From an uncultured Lachnospiraceae bacterium (GTDB lineage Bacteria; Bacillota_A; Clostridia; Lachnospirales; Lachnospiraceae), in assembly GCA_946614075.1 (NCBI GenBank), contig CAMOGO010000080.1, forward strand, positions 1 through 6,083: a stretch of DNA of 6,083 nt, given 5' to 3'. The position numbers and the translations under genes were made by a program. The notes below the pieces were generated by a model that was given only the letters and a program-made list of their open reading frames with translations, was not told where the DNA came from and ran no database searches. Shown piece after piece: positions 1-5,052 of the stretch. The first letter of the stretch is position 1. Each line of letters begins with the position of its first letter.

Positions 1-1
1 A

Positions 2-2584
2 TTCTCCACCGCCCAGACGGCATCCGAGGAGCAGTCCTACCGGATGGAAAGCCAGAGCGAAAGCGACATGCAGAGTGAGACTGTGACTTCTGAGATTTCC
101 GATGACGCCGAGAGCTTTGCAGCGGCAGTGGATACGGAGGCTTCCGAGGCCGACGTGACTCCGGTCGAGATGCCGGAGGAGATTTCCGAGGATCTGATCC
201 AGGAGGCCAGAAGCGCGATTTCCTCAAGCGATGAATCCACGGATGATATCCTGAAGGAGCTTGGCACGCAGGATTCCGATTCTTCGGATCTGGCAGGTGC
301 GCTGGCGGCAGGCCTTGCTGCGGCAGGCATGACCGGCACAGAGACCGAGGCTATGCCGGAGTGGGCAAAGGGTATCCCGGATGAGTGGAGAGATTCCGAC
401 ACCGCGGGATTTGTCCAGGCGATCAGCGAGATCGAGAAGGAAAAGGCAGAGGCTGAGGCAGCCGAGAGAGCAGCAGCTGAGGCAGCGAAGAGAGAGGCCG
501 AGGAGGCTGCGAAGAAGGCAGCGGCTGAGGCAGCAGCGAAGAGAGAGGCCGAGGAGGCTGCGAAGAAGGCAGCGGCCGAGGCAGCAGCAAAGAAAGAAGC
601 CGAGGAGGCTGCGAAGAAGGCAGCGGCTGAGGCAGCAGCGAAGAAAGAGGCCGAGGAGGCTGCGAAGAAGGCAGCGGCTGAGGCGGCAGCGAAGAAAGAG
701 GCCGAGGAGGCTGCGAAGAAGGCAGCGGCTGAGGCGGCAGCGAAGAAGGAAGCCGAGGAGGCTGCGAAGAAGACAGCGGCTGAGGCAGCAGCGAAGAAAG
801 AGGCCGAGGAGGCTGCGAAAAAGGCAGCGGCTGAGGCAGCGAGAAAACAGACGGAGACCAAGACGATACCGGTCAAGGCGGTAACGGCAGCAGGAGCCGC
901 TGCGGCTGCAGAAAGAGCCGTCGCGACGGAGGCATCTGCCGCTGCGGCTTCCGAGTCTTCGAACGACATCACGGGACAGACAGCATCTGAGGTTTCGGCG
1001 CAGAATGCCGAAAAGAAAGGTGAGGGAAGCTCCATGAGAAGATCTTCACGACGCAGTGCGGACAGCCGGTCCGCAAGGAGACGCGAGGACGAAGAGAGAA
1101 GAGGCAGAAACGATCGCGGCTACGAGGATCCGGAGGATTACGAGGATTACGACGATTACGAGGATTACGAAGAGCCGGATGATTATGAGGAGGATGACGA
1201 GGAGAACATCCGCAGAAACGACGAACCGGAGGAGGTCATCAACATTGACGGAGAGAAGAGCTCTTTCTGGCAGTGGCTGCTGGCTGTGATCGGCGTCGCC
1301 GTTGTCATCCTGCTGATCGTCTTCCTGGTCCGGTCCTGCAATCCGGAGGAGGATCCCAATAAGAACACGAACATCATCGGAGTCGAGACACCGGAGGGCG
1401 AAACCGCACCTCAGGAGAGCCTGGCACCGACCGATCCGCCGACGTCCGGCTTCCAGCTGGCGCAGACCGATCCGCCTCGTACGACGACATCCGCGTACAT
1501 CCCGACGACTGCTACTACGCAGTATGCTTACGTAGCCCCGACAAAGCCTACCACAGAGGCAACGACTCCGGAGGAGTCAGCCGCTGAGGAAACGACCGAG
1601 GAGACCACCGAGGAAACAAGCGAGACCGAGACTACCGAGGAAACAAGCGAGACCGAGACTACCGAGGAAACGAGCGAGACTGAGACCACCGAGGAAACGA
1701 GCGAGACTGAGTCCACCGAGGAGACTCCGGATGAGACGAAGGAAACTTCGGACGAGACCAAGGAAAATCCGACGAAGCCTTCTGACCCGACCAAGCCGAC
1801 AAGCCCGACCGAGCCTTCTGTACCTCCGTCAAGCGGATCCCATGAGGATCCGACGGAAACCGCTCCGGACGAAACCGAATCGAGCCCTGATGAGACCGAA
1901 TCCTCTCCTGTCGAGACCGAGTCGAGCCCGGACGAGACGGAATCCTCACCTGTAGAGACCGAGTCCACTCCGACCGAGACCAGCCCTGACGAGACTGTCC
2001 CTGGCGGAAGCGAGTCGGATCCGAGCGAGACCGATCCGGATGAGACCCAGCCTGGTGAGAGCGAGTCCTCCGCGGATGAAACTGAGTCGACACCGGAGAC
2101 CGAGTCGACTCCGGACGAAACCGAGGCTCCTGAGCCCGCCTATGCGATGGTAATCGGTGATTTCACCTTCCATACGGCAAACGAATACGCCAAGGCAAAC
2201 GGCGGTCAGCTGGCCGTGATCGATACGCAGGAGAAATTCGACAAGATCGTAAAAGCCCTGGAAGACGGTGGCTACGAAGGCTATCGCTTCTTCGTCGGCG
2301 CAAGCCGCAGCGCGGACAGCTACACCTACTACTGGCTGAATCCGGACGGAAGCCTTTCTAATAAACCGCTGAACGGCGAAGGCGTCTGGAGTGACTCCTA
2401 CTGGATGGCCGGAGAGCCTTCCTACGGCGAGGAGACCTACGTATTCCTGCTTTACCGCTATGGTGAGGAACGCTGGTGCTTCAACGATGTACCGAATGAC
2501 GTCTTCACACCCGCACCGGAGTACTCCGGACAGGTCGGATACATCATCGAGTTCCCCGACGGAGAGCTGAAGATTGATCCGTAA
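2..2584 (+). CDS. Type II membrane protein with Ala/Lys/Glu helical repeats, Thr/Glu/Ser stalk and C-terminal C-type-lectin-like domain (5' partial)
   Basis: The frame is open from base 2. The first ATG (44) has only a GAGGAG 12 nt upstream, inside Glu codons, so the true start probably lies outside the window. Residues are numbered from that ATG. Residues 1-130 are acidic and unrecognised. Residues 147-265 are seven 17-residue Ala/Lys/Glu repeats, predicted as one long helix. Residues 331-357 are Arg/Ser-rich and 360-389 Asp/Tyr/Glu-rich. Residues 409-429 form the only hydrophobic helix (WLLAVIGVAVVILLIVFLV). Residues 445-697 are a Thr/Glu/Ser/Pro stalk. Residues 698-842 resemble a C-type lectin domain: a Gly-Gly-Gln-Leu-Ala-Val-Ile core, FFVGAS, Trp764/782/787, an EPS (EPN-like) motif at 791-793, W811 with N814-D815, and YIIEF in place of the usual YICE. 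The domain has one cysteine (C812), so it lacks the classical disulfides. The inferred topology is cytoplasmic N-terminus and extracellular lectin domain. There is no LPXTG sorting signal. The ligand is unknown. The gene converges on glgB and ends just before a terminator. Confidence 0.85.
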   Translation, partial: FSTAQTASEEQSYRMESQSESDMQSETVTSEISDDAESFAAAVDTEASEADVTPVEMPEEISEDLIQEARSAISSSDESTDDILKELGTQDSDSSDLAGALAAGLAAAGMTGTETEAMPEWAKGIPDEWRDSDTAGFVQAISEIEKEKAEAEAAERAAAEAAKREAEEAAKKAAAEAAAKREAEEAAKKAAAEAAAKKEAEEAAKKAAAEAAAKKEAEEAAKKAAAEAAAKKEAEEAAKKAAAEAAAKKEAEEAAKKTAAEAAAKKEAEEAAKKAAAEAARKQTETKTIPVKAVTAAGAAAAAERAVATEASAAAASESSNDITGQTASEVSAQNAEKKGEGSSMRRSSRRSADSRSARRREDEERRGRNDRGYEDPEDYEDYDDYEDYEEPDDYEEDDEENIRRNDEPEEVINIDGEKSSFWQWLLAVIGVAVVILLIVFLVRSCNPEEDPNKNTNIIGVETPEGETAPQESLAPTDPPTSGFQLAQTDPPRTTTSAYIPTTATTQYAYVAPTKPTTEATTPEESAAEETTEETTEETSETETTEETSETETTEETSETETTEETSETESTEETPDETKETSDETKENPTKPSDPTKPTSPTEPSVPPSSGSHEDPTETAPDETESSPDETESSPVETESSPDETESSPVETESTPTETSPDETVPGGSESDPSETDPDETQPGESESSADETESTPETESTPDETEAPEPAYAMVIGDFTFHTANEYAKANGGQLAVIDTQEKFDKIVKALEDGGYEGYRFFVGASRSADSYTYYWLNPDGSLSNKPLNGEGVWSDSYWMAGEPSYGEETYVFLLYRYGEERWCFNDVPNDVFTPAPEYSGQVGYIIEFPDGELKIDP
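482..838 (+). repeat. Seven tandem 51-bp repeats encoding a 17-residue Ala/Lys/Glu unit
   Basis: Each unit encodes AAK(R/K)EAEEAAKKAAAEA. There are seven exact-length copies with no indels. Copies 4 (635-685) and 5 (686-736) are identical over all 51 bases, and copies 1 and 2 differ by a single synonymous base. Copy 6 carries the only change at the Ala13 position (Ala to Thr). The frame-preserving period and shared synonymous codons indicate recent tandem duplication inside the gene. The protein should be a highly charged, Ala-rich helix with Glu-Lys spacing suited to salt bridges. The period of 17 is not a heptad multiple, so a stable single helix is as likely as a coiled coil. Confidence 0.95.
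1607..1714 (+). repeat. Four tandem 27-bp repeats encoding TEETSETE(T/S)
   Basis: Residues 522-557 of the lectin-stalk protein are four 9-residue units. Units 1 and 2 are identical at DNA level. Units 3 and 4 share a different set of synonymous codons (ACG for ACA, ACT for ACC), suggesting stepwise duplication. The stalk follows the membrane helix and is predicted to be extracellular, extended and strongly negative. Confidence 0.93.
1868..1972 (+). repeat. Five imperfect 21-bp repeats encoding (D/V)ETES(S/T)P
   Basis: Residues 609-643 are five 7-residue units that start with Asp or Val and end in Ser-Pro or Thr-Pro. They continue the stalk between the upstream nine-residue repeats and the lectin-like domain. 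Codons vary more between units than in the upstream repeats, so this array is probably older. Pro at each unit end fits a rigid, extended spacer. Confidence 0.85.
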
Positions 2585-2606
2585 TCTTAGAAAAAAATTG
2601 ATAATC

Positions 2607-2637
2607 AAAAAGGAGGCGGCTTGCCCGCCTCCTTTTT
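2607..2637. terminator. Bidirectional rho-independent terminator after the lectin-stalk gene
   Basis: An A5 tract (2607-2611) is followed by GGAGGCGG (2612-2619), a 5-nt loop and CCGCCTCC (2625-2632), then T5 (2633-2637). The 8-bp GC-rich stem with A and T tracts on either side can act on both strands. It lies 22 nt after the stop codon of the upstream gene and is its likely transcript end. Confidence 0.88.
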
Positions 2638-2640
2638 GCC

Positions 2641-2692
2641 GCGCCGGCCGCCGTTGCCGTAAGGCAACCATTACCTTGGACGGCCGTGTGCA
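2641..2692 (+). repeat. Structured inverted repeat, arm A
   Basis: This 52-bp stretch is about 80% identical by eye to the reverse complement of 2776-2830. Read on the plus strand it folds alone: an outer stem GGCCGCC (2646-2652) with GGACGGCC (2678-2685, one bulged A), and an inner hairpin GTTGCC-GTAA-GGCAAC (2653-2668) with a GNRA-type tetraloop. It then runs through GTGTGCA into the A tract of the terminator at 2694. It could be a REP/BIME-like element or a structured 3' RNA. I do not recognise a named family. Confidence 0.75.
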
Positions 2693-2693
2693 T

Positions 2694-2728
2694 AAAAAAG
2701 CTGCCGCAGAAGATGCGGCAGCTTTTTT
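2694..2728. terminator. Strong bidirectional rho-independent terminator at the centre of the inverted repeat
   Basis: A6 (2694-2699) is followed by GCTGCCGCA (2700-2708), loop GAAGA (2709-2713), TGCGGCAGC (2714-2722) and T6 (2723-2728). The stem is a perfect 9 bp, or 15 bp including the A/T tracts. It can stop leftward transcription from glgB and rightward read-through from the lectin-stalk gene. Confidence 0.92.
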
Positions 2729-2750
2729 AACATCAGGATGATGATCCATG

Positions 2751-2776
2751 CGGCTGATTTTACAGCCGGCTTTTTT
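2751..2776 (+). terminator. Third terminator-like hairpin
   Basis: CGGCTG (2751-2756) pairs with CAGCCG (2763-2768) across a 6-nt loop and is followed by GC and T6 (2771-2776). The T tract lies only on the plus-strand side. It abuts arm B, whose plus-strand sequence starts at the last T. It is a weaker terminator than the two before it, and may instead be the degenerate counterpart of the 2694-2728 hairpin, each sitting after its own repeat arm. Confidence 0.6.
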
Positions 2777-2830
2777 GCACACGGCTGCCCTGAGGTAGAT
2801 GTTGCCTTACGGCAACGGGCAGCCGGCGCA
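2776..2830 (-). repeat. Structured inverted repeat, arm B
   Basis: This is the inverted partner of arm A. Read on the minus strand it has a perfect 8-bp outer stem GGCTGCCC/GGGCAGCC (plus-strand 2817-2824 and 2783-2790) and the same inner hairpin GTTGCC-GTAA-GGCAAC (2816-2801). As in arm A, it is followed by GTGTGCA, an A tract and a GC hairpin. One outer-stem pair is C-G in arm A and T-A in arm B, a compensatory change that supports folding within each arm. It lies in the predicted 3' untranslated region of glgB. Confidence 0.75.
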
Positions 2831-2831
2831 G

Positions 2832-2864
2832 CGAGTAGGAGTCGGGTAAACCTCCTCCTACTCG
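2832..2864. repeat. 10-bp inverted repeat just downstream of glgB
   Basis: CGAGTAGGAG (2832-2841) and CTCCTACTCG (2855-2864) form a perfect 10-bp stem with a 13-nt loop. No T tract follows on either strand, so it is not a classical terminator. It starts 14 bases past the glgB stop codon and touches arm B. No equivalent sits next to arm A, so it may be a separate mRNA 3'-end or stability structure. Confidence 0.7.
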
Positions 2865-2878
2865 ATTCAGCCAGAGGT

Positions 2879-4768
2879 TTATTTGAACTTAAATATGCGG
2901 ATGCCATAGGGCGCCAGCGGGAAGGCCAGAGCATATTCACGTCCATCGCAAGGCGTCTTTTTTGCGGTCAGGATCTGCTTCTTCTCGCCCGGCTTGTAGA
3001 GGCCGTGCTCCTCATCCAGCATCAGCGTGTAGCGGCCGGCTCTCGGGACACCGACCATGTAGTCGCTGCGCTCCATCGGGGTGAAGTTGATGACAAAGAC
3101 GAAATTGCCCTTGCCGGAAGGGTCCTTACGCATGAAGCTGAAGATGCTGCGGGTGCCGTCGTTGCAGTTGATCCACTCGAAGCTTTCCCAGTCGGTATCG
3201 TGCGTGTGCAGAGCCGGGTACTGCTTGTAAAGGTGAAGCAGGTCGCGGAAGAAATTCTTCAGGTCGGCATTGTGCGGGTCATCGAGGACGTACCAGTCAA
3301 GCCCGCGGTCCTCGGACCACTCTCTCCACTGGCCAAACTCCTGACCCATGAAGAGGAGCTTCTTGCCGGGGTGGCCGATCATGTAGGTGTAGCCCGCCTT
3401 GAGGTTCGAATATTTATCCTCGTAGATGCCGGGCATCTTCTGCAGCATGGAGCATTTCAGGTGGACGACCTCATCGTGCGAAAGCACCAGGATGAAATTC
3501 TCGCTGTAGGAGTAGGTCAGGCTGAAGGTCATCTTGTTGTGGTTGTCCTTACGGAAGTAAGGATCCAGCTTCATATAGTCGAGGAAATCGTGCATCCAGC
3601 CCATGTTCCACTTGAAGGTGAAGCCAAGGCCGCCGTTGGAGACATCCTTGGTAAGGGCCGGCCATGCGGTGGACTCCTCCGCGATCATCATGGCGCCCGG
3701 ATTTCTCTGGCCCATGATGCTGTTTAAGTGGCGGAAGAACTCGATGGAATCGAGATTCTCACGGCCGCCGTATTTATTCGGAACCCAGTTGCCCTGGCTG
3801 CGGCCGTAGTCGAGGTAGAGCATGGAGGAAACCGCATCGACTCTCAGGCCGTCGAGATGGAATTTCTCGACCCAGTACAGGGCGTTTGCGATCATGAAGT
3901 TGCGGACTTCATTTTTCTCCAGGTCAAAAACCTTGGTGCCCCACTCCTTGTGCTCGCCCTTGCGCGTGTCAGCGTACTCGTAGAGAGGCTCGCCGTCGAA
4001 AAGGGAGAGGCCGTGGGCATCGCGCGGGAAGTGTGCCGGTACCCAGTCCAGGATGACGCCTAAGCCCTTGCGGTGGAAATGGTCGATGAAATACATGAAA
4101 TCCTCGGGGCTGCCGTAGCGGGAGGTCGGTGCATAGTAGCCGGTGACCTGATAGCCCCAGGAGCCGTCGAAGGGGTGCTCGCTGATGCCCATCAGCTCAA
4201 TGTGGGTATAGCCCATATCGAGCAGATAATCCGCCAGCTCGTCGGCCGCCTCGCGGTAGTTGTAGAAGGAACCGTCCTCGTGCTGCTTCCAGGAGCCGAT
4301 GTGGCACTCATAGATCGAAAGCGGCTGATCGAAGATCGGGACACGGTCGCGCTTGGCAAACCAAGGTGCATCGTGCCAGACGAAGCCGCGCAGATCCGCG
4401 ATGCGGGATGCCGTTCCGGGACGTAGCTCAGAGGAGGAAGCGTACGGGTCGGCCTTGAAAATCTGCTCGCCGGCCGCGGTGGTGATGCAGTACTTGTAAA
4501 GCTGTCCGACATGAGCCTCCGGCAGGAACGCCTCGTAGATGCCGGAGTCATCGATCGCACTCATCGACCCTGCGAAGGGATTCCAGTCATTGAACTCGCC
4601 GACAACATTGACGTAGGTGGCGTGAGGAGCCCAGACGGCAAAATAGACACCATCGACACCGTCGATGGTCATGGGATGAGCGCCGAGCTTTTCGTAAATC
4701 TCGTAGTGAGTCGAGTTGCCGAACAGATAGCAGTCATCGTGGGAAAAAACGTGGTATTTAGAAGCCAT
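2879..4768 (-). CDS. glgB: 1,4-alpha-glucan (glycogen) branching enzyme
   Basis: This 629-residue GH13 enzyme cleaves alpha-1,4 glucan chains and re-attaches them by alpha-1,6 links during glycogen synthesis in the cytoplasm. An N-terminal CBM48-like beta-sandwich spans about residues 25-110 (GVYFAVWAPHATYVNVVGEFN). The catalytic barrel covers about 150-510 and includes DWVPAHFP (241-248), GLRVDAVSS with nucleophile D311, MIAEES with acid/base E364, and LSHDEVVH with H431-D432. A C-terminal beta domain spans about 530-628. The length matches short Firmicutes GlgB proteins (about 630 residues) rather than the ~730 of E. coli, which has an extra N-terminal domain. VVHLKCS replaces the more common VVHGKKS after the fourth motif. 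The ATG start is supported by GGGAGG 5 nt upstream. No other glg gene is visible, and the gene appears monocistronic with its own promoter and terminators. Arginine codons are mostly CGC, unlike the divergent neighbour. Confidence 0.97.
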   Translation of the reverse strand: MASKYHVFSHDDCYLFGNSTHYEIYEKLGAHPMTIDGVDGVYFAVWAPHATYVNVVGEFNDWNPFAGSMSAIDDSGIYEAFLPEAHVGQLYKYCITTAAGEQIFKADPYASSSELRPGTASRIADLRGFVWHDAPWFAKRDRVPIFDQPLSIYECHIGSWKQHEDGSFYNYREAADELADYLLDMGYTHIELMGISEHPFDGSWGYQVTGYYAPTSRYGSPEDFMYFIDHFHRKGLGVILDWVPAHFPRDAHGLSLFDGEPLYEYADTRKGEHKEWGTKVFDLEKNEVRNFMIANALYWVEKFHLDGLRVDAVSSMLYLDYGRSQGNWVPNKYGGRENLDSIEFFRHLNSIMGQRNPGAMMIAEESTAWPALTKDVSNGGLGFTFKWNMGWMHDFLDYMKLDPYFRKDNHNKMTFSLTYSYSENFILVLSHDEVVHLKCSMLQKMPGIYEDKYSNLKAGYTYMIGHPGKKLLFMGQEFGQWREWSEDRGLDWYVLDDPHNADLKNFFRDLLHLYKQYPALHTHDTDWESFEWINCNDGTRSIFSFMRKDPSGKGNFVFVINFTPMERSDYMVGVPRAGRYTLMLDEEHGLYKPGEKKQILTAKKTPCDGREYALAFPLAPYGIRIFKFK

Positions 4769-4794
4769 GGAAACCTCCCGTTATATATAGATGC

Positions 4795-4824
4795 GTATCG
4801 GTCATAAATGGTCTGACCGGATAC
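4795..4824 (-). promoter_or_regulatory. Hairpin in the glgB 5' leader
   Basis: GTATCGGTCA (4795-4804) pairs with TGACCGGATAC (4814-4824) as ten base pairs with one bulged base and a 9-nt loop. It lies about 20 nt into the predicted glgB transcript and ends about 15 nt before the ribosome binding site (GGGAGG, plus-strand complement 4774-4779). It could affect mRNA stability or translation. No T tract follows, so it is not an attenuator, and no riboswitch family is recognised. Confidence 0.5.
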
Positions 4825-4851
4825 TATGGCTTGAAGAAAAAGATCAATTAC

Positions 4852-4880
4852 AATATATCAAATTAAGCGTTCGTTTTCAA
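4852..4880 (-). promoter_or_regulatory. Predicted sigma-A promoter of glgB
   Basis: On the minus strand a -35 box TTGAAA (complement of 4875-4880) is separated by exactly 17 bp from a -10 box TATATT (complement of 4852-4857). Each matches five of six consensus bases. The predicted start is near 4845, giving a leader of about 77 nt before the ATG. Confidence 0.72.
4866..4880 (-). promoter_or_regulatory. Candidate CcpA-binding cre site over the glgB -35 box
   Basis: The minus strand reads TTGAAAACGAACGCT, which fits every fixed position of the published degenerate cre consensus WTGNAANCGNWNNCW. It covers the -35 box and part of the spacer of the glgB promoter, where bound CcpA would be expected to repress. 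The right half is poorly palindromic, so binding may be weak. The match is seen in the sequence; regulation is inferred. Confidence 0.45.
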
Positions 4881-4900
4881 CGTAAAAGAGAAGAAAAGGC

Positions 4901-4929
4901 TTGACATAAAATATAGTATAGTATATGAT
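4901..4929 (+). promoter_or_regulatory. Strong predicted sigma-A promoter of the CpaE-like ATPase gene
   Basis: A perfect -35 TTGACA (4901-4906) is followed by a 17-bp spacer and TATGAT (4924-4929), five of six bases of the -10 consensus. The spacer is entirely A/T apart from two G residues. Transcription should start near 4936. The promoter diverges from that of glgB, with 20 bp between the two -35 boxes. Confidence 0.8.
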
Positions 4930-4935
4930 GTAAAA

Positions 4936-5052
4936 GTGAAATATGATAAACTATCCTAAAGAATAGAAGAAAGGGACAGCTATGGTGAAATAGCGGGTGG
5001 TATCCGACAGGCTGCGAAAAGTAAATCGAATCAATGAGAAAAGGGGGGTAAC
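4936..5052 (+). promoter_or_regulatory. Untranslated leader of the ATPase gene, with a possible 3-codon minigene
   Basis: About 117 nt separate the predicted transcription start from the ATG at 5053. Inside, AAGGG (4971-4975) precedes ATG GTG AAA TAG (4982-4993), and the short hairpin GCTAT/ATAGC (4979-4983 with 4990-4994) overlaps that minigene. The ribosome binding site of the main gene is AAGGGGGG (5041-5048), only 4 nt before its ATG. I compared it by eye with c-di-GMP, preQ1, fluoride and T-box motifs and found no convincing match. Confidence 0.4.

Noticed and set aside
482..838. CRISPR-like regular repeats
   Set aside because: The repeats are contiguous with no spacers, and are in frame within a coding region.
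381..884. Plus-strand Arg-rich frame through the same repeats
   Set aside because: It is a frame-shifted reading of the repeat array, with implausible Arg/Gln composition and no independent start signal.
37..1035. Long minus-strand reading frame rich in Ala, Phe and Ser opposite the Ala/Lys/Glu repeats
   Set aside because: It is the antisense of a 51-bp repeat with few stop-forming codons. It has no ribosome binding site and its composition is a mirror of the sense repeat.
1528..2093. Minus-strand Ser/Val-rich frames opposite the stalk
   Set aside because: They are antisense reflections of Thr/Glu/Ser repeats, without start signals or domain-like sequence.
2135..2569. Diversity-generating retroelement variable region in the lectin-like domain
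   Set aside because: No reverse transcriptase, template repeat or accessory gene is in the window, and the domain resembles ordinary C-type lectin domains as much as retroelement targets.
1946..2782. Minus-strand frame of 278 codons running through the terminators and the lectin-like domain
   Set aside because: It crosses strong terminators and the inverted repeat and opposes a well-supported domain. Its protein shows no recognisable fold.
2738..3727. Plus-strand 329-codon frame opposite the 3' half of glgB
   Set aside because: glgB is certain from its catalytic motifs. The opposite frame has no motif and begins inside the hairpin region.
4936..5052. c-di-GMP-I riboswitch, suggested by GGGACAGC and ATAGCGGGTGG in the leader
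   Set aside because: The conserved GGGACGCAAAGC core and the paired second stem are missing, and the resemblance is limited to short strings.
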